The notes: generated from the letters alone by a model not told the origin. A stretch of DNA of 64,000 nucleotides from CAZVYJ01 sp964631565 (GCA_964631565.1 CAZVYJ010000006.1:1-64000); one strand, 5' to 3'. Shown: positions 8,666 through 20,300, numbered from the stretch's first letter. Numbers and translations are program-made.

Positions 8666-10225
8666 ATGCTTCGGTTTGACGTCTACCAAAATGGTGCGCC
8701 TGCGCAGGATGTGGATCTGTCCGGGGCGTATATGTTCGGTCAGGACGGCATTCCCGTCCGCGCCGAGCTGGCCGCCGCAGGCAACAGAATAACCTGCGCC
8801 AAGCGTATAGCCGGCGCCTGCGGCCTGGCCCTGCTGCGCGACGTCGGCCGGGCCGGAAAATACATGCTGGCAACCACCCGCCTGCCCGAGCAGAACGAAC
8901 CTTACAACCTCAATGTCGAACTGGCCCGCGCCCAGATAATGAAAATCACCCAGAAGCGCGAAGACTGGGGACTGTTCGACTACGCCGAGGCAAACAAGCT
9001 CAACAGCGACTTCGCCGAGGTCCGCCAGCAGTTTGTAGACGCCCTCAAAGCGTCAGACCCGGCCGAGGCTGCCAGGCTCGCAGATGTCGCACTGGAAAAC
9101 AGCGTGACACTGGGCGAGAAAATCGCCCTGTTCCACGCGGAAATATTCCTAAAGCGACGCAAGAGTTCCGTAGCGGCCACCTCGCGCACGAGTTTCGGCG
9201 GAATGGTGGACCTTTTCTCAACATCGGCCAACTACCAGGACCGGCTGCGGGAGGCTTACGACTTCGTCAGCGTGCCGATTCCGTGGAAGCACCTTGAGCC
9301 GAAGGAACGCAAGCACGATTTCACGCAGGTCGACTCATGGGTCAACTGGTCCGCCCGCTGCAAAAAGCCCATCCACGCCGGGCCGCTGCTGAGCTTCGAG
9401 CCGAAGCAGCTTCCGGAGTGGCTGTACATATGGGAGCACGACTACGAGGCCCTGCGCGACCTCATCTACGACAACATTCAACAGATCGTCAAACGATACG
9501 AGCGGCACGTGCGAGTGTGGAACGTGGTGTCGGGCATTCATGCGTACAACAGCTTCAACCTCAATTTCGAGCAGCTTATGGAGCTGACCCGCATGAGCTG
9601 TCTGCTGGTCAAAAAGCTCGCTCCCAATTCGCAGGTGATGATTGACCTCGTGATGCCGTGGGGCGAATACTACGCCCGCAACCAGCGGACAATCCCGCCG
9701 CTGCTCTACGCGGACATGGCCGTCCAGAGCGGCATAAAATTCGACGCGTTCGGCGTGCAGATTTACATGGGTTCCCCGGTCGACGGGCACTATGTGCGCG
9801 ACCTGCTGCAGATAAGCTCGCTGCTGGACGAGTTCGTCGGCTTCGGCAAAACGGTGCACATATCCGGCACGCAGGTTCCTTCGAGCATCGAGCCGGACGC
9901 ATGGGACGCCTGGCAGGGTCAGGCCGCACCGATGAAGGCCGGACGGTGGCACAGTACGTGGTCGCCGCGGCTTCAGGCGGAATGGCTGCAGGCTTTCTAC
10001 CGCATAAGCATATCGAAACCGTTCGTCGATTCGGTATCGTGGCGGGACCTTGGCGATTACGAGGGGCATTACATTCCGCACGGCGGCCTGTGCAAAGGCG
10101 ACCTCGAACCCAAGCTCGCATACAAGGAACTGCGAAACTTCAAGGCGTTCCTGGAAAGCACGGACATAGTAATCGACCAGCAGGACCGAAATAACAAAGG
10201 CCGCAGCAGCGAGCAGAACCAATGA
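8666..10225 (+). CDS. GH10-fold protein lacking both catalytic glutamates
   Basis: 519 residues. The N-terminal part (about 1-170) is an unassigned beta-rich plus helical domain. From about residue 185 to 495 the protein follows the endo-xylanase GH10 barrel: VPIPWKHLEP, a strand-4 motif reading WNVVSG where active enzymes have WxVVNE, and a strand-7 motif VHISGTQVP where active enzymes have xITELD. Both the acid/base and the nucleophile Glu are thus Gly or absent. No signal peptide is visible. It most likely binds a glycan or protein rather than cutting xylan. It is coupled by ATGA overlap to the ComEA-like gene. Confidence 0.8.
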   Translation: MLRFDVYQNGAPAQDVDLSGAYMFGQDGIPVRAELAAAGNRITCAKRIAGACGLALLRDVGRAGKYMLATTRLPEQNEPYNLNVELARAQIMKITQKREDWGLFDYAEANKLNSDFAEVRQQFVDALKASDPAEAARLADVALENSVTLGEKIALFHAEIFLKRRKSSVAATSRTSFGGMVDLFSTSANYQDRLREAYDFVSVPIPWKHLEPKERKHDFTQVDSWVNWSARCKKPIHAGPLLSFEPKQLPEWLYIWEHDYEALRDLIYDNIQQIVKRYERHVRVWNVVSGIHAYNSFNLNFEQLMELTRMSCLLVKKLAPNSQVMIDLVMPWGEYYARNQRTIPPLLYADMAVQSGIKFDAFGVQIYMGSPVDGHYVRDLLQISSLLDEFVGFGKTVHISGTQVPSSIEPDAWDAWQGQAAPMKAGRWHSTWSPRLQAEWLQAFYRISISKPFVDSVSWRDLGDYEGHYIPHGGLCKGDLEPKLAYKELRNFKAFLESTDIVIDQQDRNNKGRSSEQNQ

Positions 10226-10602
10226 CGAGCCATTACGACCTGCAATGGAACAGGCCAAACCTTGCCGCCATGCTGGTGGTTTGTACAGCAGCATTGATAT
10301 GCCTAGGCGCAATGGCAATCGGCCGCACAGTCAGCCTGGATAACGGAATCCCGATTGACGGTGACCGTGTCGCAGCCGCCCGCGAAAGCATCGACCCGAA
10401 CTCCGCCTCGATTCCCTCGCTGAAACGTCTGCCGGGCATCGGGCCGGCCAAGGCCGCAGCCATTGTCGAATATCGCGGAAAAGCAGGCCCAGCCGCGTTC
10501 ATATATGCCGAAGACCTCACCAACGTCAGCGGAATAGGCCCCGGTACGGTGGACCGGATCCGGGCTTATCTTTCTTTGCCGAGAAGCGGCGATTTGCGTT
10601 GA
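10222..10602 (+). CDS. ComEA-like membrane-anchored helix-hairpin-helix protein
   Basis: 126 residues. One hydrophobic segment (about 12-32, LAAMLVVCTAALICLGAMAIG) is followed by a short linker and two helix-hairpin-helix motifs: LPGIGPAKAAAIVEYRGKAG at about 70-90 and VSGIGPGTVDRIRAYL at about 105-120. This is the architecture of ComEA-type DNA-binding proteins that hold incoming DNA outside the inner membrane during natural transformation. No other competence gene is in the window, so a DNA-uptake role is inference. Its ATG overlaps the stop of the preceding gene, implying translational coupling. Confidence 0.8.
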   Translation: MTSHYDLQWNRPNLAAMLVVCTAALICLGAMAIGRTVSLDNGIPIDGDRVAAARESIDPNSASIPSLKRLPGIGPAKAAAIVEYRGKAGPAAFIYAEDLTNVSGIGPGTVDRIRAYLSLPRSGDLR

Positions 10603-10632
10603 ACTAACCGCAGGGACGGCCATAATACCGCA

Positions 10633-11361
10633 ATGCCATCGAACGGCTACTCCAGTCTAAAACGCCGTAAAGGTTACGTACACGACTCGCTCAGGCCCCT
10701 GAACTGCCTGATATTCGTGCTGCCCATGCTGATCATCTACCAGGTCGGCTCGGCCTACTACGGCAGCAGCCTGCTCGCCCCTCGGGACCTGTATAAAATC
10801 CTGAAATATTTCGGCGGCACGGCGGCTTATCTGCCGGCCCTGTTCATCATCGTGTCGCTGCTTGTCCAGCACATCGTCCGCAAGGACAAGTGGGAAATTC
10901 AGCCCAAGGTGCTGGCCGGCATGGTCGGCGAGTCGATTATCTGGATGCTCCCTCTGGCAGCGATGGCACACGTTTCTGACAGAATCGCGACAAACATGCA
11001 GGCAGTTTCAGACAGCGCGATCAACTGGCAGCAGCAGGTGCTTATGTCTTTCGGTGCAGGCATATACGAGGAATTCCTGTTCCGCATGCTGTTCATAAGC
11101 ATGGCGATACTGCTCTTCTCGGATATTTTCGGCCTGCGCAAAGACACCGTGGCGATAGCAGCTGTCTTCATAGGAGGCGTATTGTTCGGCCTGTATCACT
11201 TCAGCGGCGAGGAACTCTCAAACTGGCCTCATCTTCCGTGGGCGCAGCTGATTTTCCTCTCGGCGGCAGGCGTGTTTCTGGGAAGTATTTTCGTCATGCG
11301 CGGCTACGCCATCTGCGTAGGCGCGCATATTCTGTACAACATCTACGTCTACATGGTTTAG
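10633..11361 (+). CDS. CPBP-family intramembrane metalloprotease
   Basis: A 242-residue protein with about seven membrane segments. It carries the three motifs of the CPBP/Rce1 (CAAX protease and bacteriocin-processing) family: YEEFLFRML (EExxxR) near residue 150, FGLYHF (FxxxH) near 190, and GAHILYN (HxxxN) near 230. The Glu and His residues should form the membrane-buried active site. Bacterial members process peptides or act in self-immunity, and the substrate here is unknown. It follows the ComEA-like gene by 30 bases and may share its transcript. Confidence 0.87.
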   Translation: MPSNGYSSLKRRKGYVHDSLRPLNCLIFVLPMLIIYQVGSAYYGSSLLAPRDLYKILKYFGGTAAYLPALFIIVSLLVQHIVRKDKWEIQPKVLAGMVGESIIWMLPLAAMAHVSDRIATNMQAVSDSAINWQQQVLMSFGAGIYEEFLFRMLFISMAILLFSDIFGLRKDTVAIAAVFIGGVLFGLYHFSGEELSNWPHLPWAQLIFLSAAGVFLGSIFVMRGYAICVGAHILYNIYVYMV

Positions 11362-11385
11362 AAAATCATTTGTAAGGATTACCCG

Positions 11386-13692
11386 ATGTCGCAATGTGTA
11401 AACGGAGGAACCTGGCCCCATTCACTGATGTGCCTCACAGAACCGGCAGAGAACTGGAAAGACGGTTTCCCGATAGGCAACGGCATGCTCGCGGCGATGG
11501 TGCTCGGAGGTATCGAAACGGACAGGCTGGCGCTGAACCACGAATGGCTGTGGCGAGGCAAGGGCCGCAACCGTGATACTTCGCCGCGGCACCAGTATCT
11601 CAAGGAAATACGCGAATATTTCTTCGCCGGCAAACCGCTCGAAGGCGCCACGATGGCCAACGCGAGGTTCGGAGGCCCCGGAGGGATCAGTTACGAACGC
11701 GGGCGGGTGGACCCGTATCAGCCTGCCGGCGACTTGTGGATTCAAACGCAGCACAAGGCAGAAGAATACAAGCGTACACTCGATCTTGACCGGGCCGTGG
11801 CAACCGTTTCATACAAGTCCGGCGGCGCGACGTTCACGCGGCAGAGCATAGCCCACTCGACGCTGCCGGTGCTAGCCGTCCGGCTGTGCAGCAATAACGG
11901 AAAGCCCTTCAAAACAACCCTTTCGCTAGGACGAATCAAAGACGACGAGTGCGAGCTTTCAACCTCAGCCGCCGCCGATTCGCTCTCGCTGGCGGGCAGA
12001 TTCCCTGAGGGTATCCGCTTCGCAATAGAAGCCAAAGTAATCACCAACGGCAAAACACGCCCGGAAGGCGACAAACTGTCCGTCGAAGCCGGCGAAATAC
12101 TGGTTCTGCTCAGCATCGCGGTTGATATCAACGATGGCGATCCGCGTAAAAAATGCCTGGAGCAGCTAAACAGCGCCCCGGCCGACTGGCGGAAACTTTT
12201 CGACAGCCACGTCGAGGCGCATCGGAAAATGTACCGCCGCGTCCGCCTCGAAATCGGAGAGGACAGCGACGCTCCGCTGAAAAACCGCCTCGCAGCCGTT
12301 CGCAGCGGCAAAAACGATGAAGGCCTGCTGATACTCTACGCGAATCTCGGACGGTACCTGCTGATTTCAAGCTCGCGCCCGGGCGGCCTGCCGGCAAACC
12401 TGCAGGGCAAATGGAATGAAGAACTCGCCCCCCCGTGGGAAAGCGACCTGCATAACGACATCAACATCGAGATGAACTACTGGCCGGCCGAGGTCTGCGG
12501 ACTTCCCGAATGCACCGGCCCGCTGTTTGATTACATGGAGCGATGCATTCCGTTCAGCCGGCACATGGCGAAAACACTCTACAACTGCCGCGGCGTGTAC
12601 ATGCCCATACAGACCGATATCTGGTCGCGTCCCACTCCCGAAGCGCACGGCTGGGACGTATGGATAGGCGGAGCAGCCTGGCTGGCGCAGCATATGTGGT
12701 GGCGGTACGAATACAGCCACGACACGGAATTTCTCAAAAAGCATGCATATCCCTATTTCCGCGAGGTCGCACAGTTTTACGAAGACTACCTGGTGACCGA
12801 CCCGCGCAACGGCTACCTCGTGCCCGTGCCGTCGCAGTCGCCGGAAAACACCTTTGTCGGCGGCACATGGCCGGTTTCGCTCTGCGTGGCGGCGACCATG
12901 GACCTGGAACTTATTCATGATGTCCTCACACACGCGATAAAGGCCACCGAAATACTCGGCTGCGACGCCGGCGACGCAAAAAAGTGGAATGAAATACTCT
13001 CCAAGCTGCCGCCTCTGCAGATAGGCAGACACGGCCAGCTCCAGGAATGGATGGAGGACTACGAAGAGGCTGAGCCGCAGCACAGGCACATATCGCATCT
13101 GTTCGCGCTGTTCCCCGGCGAGCAGATAACGCTGGAGCACGAGCCGGAGCTTGCAAAGGCTGCACGCACGTCGCTGGAGCGGCGGCTGTCGTACGGCGGC
13201 GCGCACACCGGCTGGAGCCGGGCGTGGACGATATGCTGTTGGGCTCGCCTGCGGAACGGCGACCAGTCGCGCGAGCACCTGCGGCGACTGGTGGTCGACC
13301 AGTCCACGGTAAGCCTGCTGGACCTGCACCCGCCGGCGATATTCCAGATAGAGGGCAACTTCGGAGCGGCTGCCGGCGTCTGCGAGATGCTCATGCAGTC
13401 GCATCGCGGCGTAATACGCCTGCTGCCCGCCCTGCCGGGCGCCTGGCCCGCCGGAAAAGTCGCCGGGCTTCACGCACGCGGCGGGTTCGTCGTGGATATC
13501 GAGTGGAACGACGGCTCGCCGACAACGGCGAAAATAACTTCAAAACTCGGCGGCCCGTGCCGTATATCCCATGCAAATATCGCCAAGGCGAAAATCACAT
13601 GCGGCGTCAAGCCAGTCGAAGCAAAAACCTCAGGTGAAGGTTTAAGCGAATTCCAGACCGCTGCCGGAAAAGAATACTGCCTGAGGTGGTAA
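11386..13692 (+). CDS. Glycoside hydrolase family 95-like enzyme
   Basis: 768 residues with the full GH95 layout: an N-terminal beta-supersandwich (about 5-250, starting WxxGFPIGNGMLAAMVLGG), an alpha/alpha-six barrel catalytic domain, and a C-terminal beta domain. GH95 enzymes are inverting alpha-L-fucosidases or alpha-L-galactosidases. Sequence landmarks are NDINIEMNYWPAEV, VPSQSPENTF and HPPAIFQIEGNFG. The first catalytic Asn of the usual NIN motif is Asp here, and the usual Asp of QIDGNFG is Glu, so substrate or mechanism may differ from classic fucosidases. No signal peptide is seen. It is followed by a clear terminator. Confidence 0.85.
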   Translation: MSQCVNGGTWPHSLMCLTEPAENWKDGFPIGNGMLAAMVLGGIETDRLALNHEWLWRGKGRNRDTSPRHQYLKEIREYFFAGKPLEGATMANARFGGPGGISYERGRVDPYQPAGDLWIQTQHKAEEYKRTLDLDRAVATVSYKSGGATFTRQSIAHSTLPVLAVRLCSNNGKPFKTTLSLGRIKDDECELSTSAAADSLSLAGRFPEGIRFAIEAKVITNGKTRPEGDKLSVEAGEILVLLSIAVDINDGDPRKKCLEQLNSAPADWRKLFDSHVEAHRKMYRRVRLEIGEDSDAPLKNRLAAVRSGKNDEGLLILYANLGRYLLISSSRPGGLPANLQGKWNEELAPPWESDLHNDINIEMNYWPAEVCGLPECTGPLFDYMERCIPFSRHMAKTLYNCRGVYMPIQTDIWSRPTPEAHGWDVWIGGAAWLAQHMWWRYEYSHDTEFLKKHAYPYFREVAQFYEDYLVTDPRNGYLVPVPSQSPENTFVGGTWPVSLCVAATMDLELIHDVLTHAIKATEILGCDAGDAKKWNEILSKLPPLQIGRHGQLQEWMEDYEEAEPQHRHISHLFALFPGEQITLEHEPELAKAARTSLERRLSYGGAHTGWSRAWTICCWARLRNGDQSREHLRRLVVDQSTVSLLDLHPPAIFQIEGNFGAAAGVCEMLMQSHRGVIRLLPALPGAWPAGKVAGLHARGGFVVDIEWNDGSPTTAKITSKLGGPCRISHANIAKAKITCGVKPVEAKTSGEGLSEFQTAAGKEYCLRW

Positions 13693-13710
13693 TGAAATAA
13701 CTTTCATAAA

Positions 13711-13744
13711 AAAACGGCGACTCTTGAAAGACGCCGTTTTTTTT
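13711..13744 (+). terminator. Rho-independent terminator after the GH95 gene
   Basis: The stem AAAACGGCG (13711-13719) pairs with CGCCGTTTT (13732-13740) and runs into eight T residues. It ends the transcript that may begin at the GH10-fold gene. The bases that follow (about 13745-13785) are short TTCGCAGTTCG/GATTCGCAAC alternations of the kind scattered in planctomycete intergenic DNA. Confidence 0.85.
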
Positions 13745-13787
13745 CTTCAATTCGCAGTTCGCGATTCGCAACTCGTGATTCAACAAA

Positions 13788-14684
13788 CTATTCCCAAGGG
13801 AATTTCTGCCCCGTGAGGGCCGTGTAGGCCTCGATGTATTTTTCGCGCGTCTTCTGGACGATTTCCACCGGCAGCACCGGACCGGGCGGGGTGCGGTCGA
13901 ACTCGATTTTGTCCAGGTAATCGCGGACGAACTGCTTGTCATAGCTGGGCTGGTCCCTGCCGGGCTTATAGGTGTCGGCCGGCCAGAACCGCGACGAATC
14001 CGGCGTGAGCACCTCGTCAATGAGGATAAGCTGGCCGTCGGCGTCGCGGCCCCATTCGAACTTCGTATCGGCCACGATAATGCCCCGTTCAGCGGCGTAC
14101 TGCCGGGCCCGATTGTAGATTTTTATGCTCCTGTCGCGAAGCTCGGTCATTGTTTCCTTGCCCACCAGCTGGCAGGCCCGCTCGAAAGAAATGTTCTCGT
14201 CGTGCCCTTCCTCGGCCTTGGTCGCAGGCGTGAAAATAGGCTCTGGCAGCTGGCTGCACTGCTTGAGCTTCCCGGGAAGCCAGATGCCGCAGACCGTGCC
14301 CTTTTCCTTGTATTCCCGCCAGCCCGAGCCGGCCAGGTACCCGCGGACCACGCACTCGATCGGCACGACCTGGGCCTTCCTGCAGAGCATGAAACGCCCG
14401 TCAAGCTCTTCCATCTCGCGCAGGCCGTCAGGCAGGTCTTTCATGCTGCCGGATATCAGGTGGTGCGGCGTAATGTCGGCCAGCAGGTTGAACCAGAACA
14501 GGCTTATCTGCGTCAGCACGCGACCCTTGTCGGGAATGCCGTTGGGCATAACGACGTCGTAGGCGCTGATCCGATCGGTGGCCACGATGAGCAGCGAATC
14601 TGGCAGCTCGTAAATGTCGCGGACCTTGCCTGACCGCTTGGGGTAATTTCCGATGGATGTCGTCAATAATGCCGTGCTTTTCAT
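13788..14684 (-). CDS. purC: Phosphoribosylaminoimidazole-succinocarboxamide synthase
   Basis: SAICAR synthase, which joins aspartate to CAIR with ATP in purine biosynthesis. At 298 residues it belongs to the longer form also found in eukaryotes. Seen are the N-terminal KRSGKVRDIYELPDSLLIVATDRISAYD (nucleotide-binding start), ECVVRGYLAGSGWREY near residue 110, and DTKFEWGRD with LIDEVLTPDSSRFWP near 200-225. The start at ATG 14684 gives the family N-terminus. No other purine gene is adjacent. It lies 91 bases downstream of the MFS gene on the same strand. Confidence 0.97.
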   Translation of the reverse strand: MKSTALLTTSIGNYPKRSGKVRDIYELPDSLLIVATDRISAYDVVMPNGIPDKGRVLTQISLFWFNLLADITPHHLISGSMKDLPDGLREMEELDGRFMLCRKAQVVPIECVVRGYLAGSGWREYKEKGTVCGIWLPGKLKQCSQLPEPIFTPATKAEEGHDENISFERACQLVGKETMTELRDRSIKIYNRARQYAAERGIIVADTKFEWGRDADGQLILIDEVLTPDSSRFWPADTYKPGRDQPSYDKQFVRDYLDKIEFDRTPPGPVLPVEIVQKTREKYIEAYTALTGQKFPWE

Positions 14685-14775
14685 GGTAAGTTTTTAACCT
14701 CCGGCGCGGGGGGCGTCAAGCTTTAGAATCCGGGAGATAACCGACCGCAGTAAAAGCACGCCAAGCCGCGATTAT

Positions 14776-16005
14776 TCAGACTTCCTTGCGAAGCAGGTCC
14801 GCGGGCGGAGGAATTCTTTCAACGTGGTCTTCCGGGCGGTGTTCCGGCAGGCGCAGCGCGACGAATATGCTGACAGCCGCCGCCAAGGCGCCTACCAGAA
14901 ACGTCCATTGATAGCCCCAGTGAATCCATATAAGGCCGCCGACCAGCGGCATGGTGACGGACGCTATGTGGTTCATCGCCACGCCGGCGCTCAGCGTGGG
15001 AGTATGCTCGTTCTGCGGGGCGATTCGGCGGACATAAGTCACCTGGGCCATCACAAACACGAAAAACGCGCAGTCAATGACATAAAGCGCATAAAGGGCT
15101 GCGGCGTTCGGGATGACGGCATAACCGACGAAGAAAAACATCAGGCACGTATAGTAAAAGGCCAGTATTTTCCGTTCGCCGATGCGGTCTATAAGCCTGC
15201 CCACCCGCGCGGATGTGAAATAGCCGATGACCTGCACCGCCAGCATCAGCAGAAGTATGGTTTGCAGTTCCGTGCCGTGTACCTTGACCAGCAGGAAGGC
15301 GGAAAAGGCCAGGAATATCTGCTTCCGCCAGCCTTCCAGGAAGCACAGAAGGTAGTACAGGCCGTATTTTTTGCGGAATATCAGCCTGGCGCTTGGAGTT
15401 TTTATTTTTCTCGGAATGCCGAGGCAGGCCGCTGCGCCGCAGACAGCCACCACGGCTGCAACGATGTACATCGGCCTCATGGCTACGCCGAAATAGTCCA
15501 GCACCAGCACCAGTACCAGTCCACCCGCGACGCCGCCGGCGCTGGCGGCCTGTATCTGCCCGAGGCGATGGCCGGAACGACCCTTCTCAGCCAGTGCGAG
15601 CGTCATCGACTGCGGCAGCGGCATCCAGACGTGCAGACCCTGGCTCCAGACAAGGCTCATGGCCACCACCCAGAAATAATTCGGCACGAAGGCATAGCTG
15701 CCGATTCCGACGGCCACCAGCAGCAGCATGCAGGCGGCGACGAGCGGCTCGCCCAGGCCGGCCAGTATCGCAAGAATAAGCAGCGCGGTAATTCCGCATA
15801 TTTCGCGGACGGACTCGAGGAGGCCCTGCTGGAAGCTGCTGATATGGAATTCCTCGACGAGAAAGTTGACATTAAGGCCGCCCTGGATGCCCGTCGCCAG
15901 TCCGGCGGCGGCTACCGCCAGGCCGAGAAACAGCAGCCCGCGGCGCCGAACGCCCGTGGAAAGTTCGATGACAGGTTCGGTTTTGGATGAGCCCAGTATG
16001 GACAT
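14776..16005 (-). CDS. Major facilitator superfamily transporter
   Basis: A 409-residue polytopic protein with about twelve hydrophobic segments in two six-helix halves. A basic loop, IPRKIKTPSARLIFRKKYG, lies near the centre (about residues 200-220), as expected between MFS halves. Short loop motifs such as GRSGHRLG and ARVGRLIDRIGERK (motif A-like) occur after helices 4-5 and 8. The substrate cannot be inferred. The start is ATG 16005, about 50 bases from a dispersed inverted repeat. The C-terminal tail is cytoplasmic and proline-rich. Confidence 0.85.
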   Translation of the reverse strand: MSILGSSKTEPVIELSTGVRRRGLLFLGLAVAAAGLATGIQGGLNVNFLVEEFHISSFQQGLLESVREICGITALLILAILAGLGEPLVAACMLLLVAVGIGSYAFVPNYFWVVAMSLVWSQGLHVWMPLPQSMTLALAEKGRSGHRLGQIQAASAGGVAGGLVLVLVLDYFGVAMRPMYIVAAVVAVCGAAACLGIPRKIKTPSARLIFRKKYGLYYLLCFLEGWRKQIFLAFSAFLLVKVHGTELQTILLLMLAVQVIGYFTSARVGRLIDRIGERKILAFYYTCLMFFFVGYAVIPNAAALYALYVIDCAFFVFVMAQVTYVRRIAPQNEHTPTLSAGVAMNHIASVTMPLVGGLIWIHWGYQWTFLVGALAAAVSIFVALRLPEHRPEDHVERIPPPADLLRKEV

Positions 16006-16056
16006 CTTTTACTCACAGAAAACAGAATAAAAGCACTTAACAAAAAGAGACAACCT

Positions 16057-16148
16057 GAACCACGGAGAACACAGAGAACACGGAGAATAAAACGGTATTT
16101 GAAGATTTTTATGCATTTGCTTTGTGTCCTTCGTGACCTCTGTGGTTC
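16057..16148. repeat. Dispersed inverted-repeat element, copy 1
   Basis: The left arm GAACCACGGAGAACACAGAG pairs imperfectly with the right arm, which ends GACCTCTGTGGTTC. The interior holds TTTGAAGATTTTTATGC. A second copy at 52993-53088 has the same arms and interior. This type of ACCACGGAG palindrome recurs in intergenic DNA of many environmental bacteria and resembles a REP/MITE-like element. No coding content. Confidence 0.7.
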
Positions 16149-16214
16149 ATTTTGTTATGAGTTCCAAGTTACTTTAACAGCGGCGATTCTGAAAAGTCTG
16201 TATTTTTTGCGCAA

Positions 16215-16244
16215 AGAAAAAGCCCCTCGGTTTCCCGAAGGGCT
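16215..16244 (-). terminator. Terminator of the 23S-5S operon
   Basis: Read on the minus strand, AGCCCTTCGG pairs with CCGAGGGGCT across a short GAAA loop and is followed by TTTTTC. It starts about 12 bases after the 3' end of 5S rRNA, exactly where an rRNA operon terminator is expected. Confidence 0.85.
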
Positions 16245-16255
16245 ATTTCATATAA

Positions 16256-16362
16256 GGCGGCATTTACCTACTCTCCCGCAATTGCAGTACCATCGGCCGC
16301 TACGGCTTAACTGCTGTGTTCGGAATGGGAACAGGTGTTTCCCGTAACGTATGGACACCGCC
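16256..16362 (-). rRNA. rrf: 5S ribosomal RNA
   Basis: About 107 bases on the minus strand, from GGCGGTGTCCATACG to GTAAATGCCGCC. It contains the universal loop segments CCCATTCCGAACACAG and GCCGATGGTACTGC. The terminal GGCGG/CCGCC helix closes correctly. It is the last gene of the tRNA-Ile, tRNA-Ala, 23S, 5S unit. Exact ends may shift by a few bases. Confidence 0.95.
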
Positions 16363-16403
16363 AAAGCCTGCATCGGCCTTTCGGCAGGTGCAGACAGAAT
16401 ATC

Positions 16404-19502
<3,099 letters not shown>

Positions 19503-19840
19503 TTGTCAAACAGCCAATCTTCCGCCAGCCAGGCCCTTATCAACCCGACCGAAAAACGCTCCCTGTAGGTTCTGTTGAATCCAGCCACAGGAAGCGAGTC
19601 GCAAGTTGTACATCTTTATCTTTCGCTCATCAAGTATTTTAACAGAAAAAATGAAAAAAATCTTCTCTTTCTGTCAGCTTATACCCGCCGCCTGCCGGCC
19701 GGCCGCATATCTATTGGACAAAAGCCACCTTACATGCCTCTGCAATCAGGGGGTTTCTGCCCTCGGATACCGCTTTGGAACGACTCGGCGGCAAACTGCG
19801 CGAAACTTGCTATCGCCCGGCCCGTGCATTACGGGCCGAA

Positions 19841-19913
19841 TGGAGCCAGCCGGGCTCGAACCGGCGACATCGACGTTGCAAACGTCGCGCTCTCCCAACT
19901 GAGCTATGGCCCC
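19841..19913 (-). tRNA. tRNA-Ala (anticodon TGC)
   Basis: 73 bases folding into a cloverleaf. The acceptor GGGGCCA/TGGCTCC includes the G3-U70 pair that identifies alanine tRNA, and the D arm is AGCTCAGTTGGGAGAGC. The anticodon loop reads TTTGCAA and the T arm CCGGTTCGAGCCCGG. The discriminator is A; CCA is not encoded. It lies between tRNA-Ile and 23S, the normal bacterial spacer position. Confidence 0.97.
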
Positions 19914-19918
19914 GAATC

Positions 19919-20036
19919 TATTTCGGATTGCGGATTTCAGATTTCGGATTGTGAACTTCGGATTCGTGGGAGAACGTATCTTGGTGCTTCAATCTGAAAT
20001 CTCAAATCTGAAATCCGAAATCACAAATCCGAAATT
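19919..20036. repeat. Imperfect palindrome between the two tRNAs
   Basis: The left half contains ATTTCGGATTGCGGATTTCAG and further GGATT/CAGATT units. The right half contains the complementary CTGAAATCTCAAATCTGAAA series ending CAAATCCGAAATTG. The arms are about 35-45 bases with mismatches, around a non-repeated centre at about 19965-19990. As RNA it would form a long hairpin within the pre-rRNA. The TTCGGATTTCAGATT unit type is a known kind of dispersed intergenic repeat. Confidence 0.7.
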
Positions 20037-20039
20037 GAA

Positions 20040-20113
20040 TGGGCCTGGTTGGAGTCGAACCAACGACCTTGCCCTTATCAGGGGCACGCTCTAACCAACT
20101 GAGCTACAAGCCC
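20040..20113 (-). tRNA. tRNA-Ile (anticodon GAT)
   Basis: 74 bases. The acceptor is GGGCTTG/CAGGCCC, the D arm AGCTCAGTTGGTTAGAGC, the anticodon loop CTGATAA, and the T arm GTTGGTTCGACTCCAAC. The discriminator is A and CCA is not encoded. In most bacteria this tRNA follows 16S; here the upstream neighbour is ffh. Confidence 0.97.
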
Positions 20114-20174
20114 GTTATCCCATTTTCAAAAACAGCCCGCCTGCGTCAAACAAACCGACAGCGTGGGGTCACTT

Positions 20175-20202
20175 ATATTATATGGCTTCAGCGGCCAGTC
20201 AA
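20175..20202 (-). promoter_or_regulatory. Promoter of the tRNA-23S-5S operon
   Basis: On the minus strand TTGACT (20197-20202) is followed after 16 bases by TAATAT (20175-20180), with TATAAT overlapping at a 14-base spacing. It lies between ffh and tRNA-Ile, so the operon can start here without a 16S leader. About 60 bases separate the -10 box from the tRNA. Confidence 0.65.
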
Positions 20203-20300
20203 TAGTTTCTCGGCCACCATAGCCAAAATCTTGAGAACAAACACGCCCTCGACCGTCCAGGCCGCGGGCGTTGGGCTTCGCAAAAAACGTGCGGTTAACG

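Noticed and set aside
14824..15990. 388-codon open frame opposite the MFS transporter
   Set aside because: Gln/His/Arg-rich antisense translation without hydrophobic segments or motifs.
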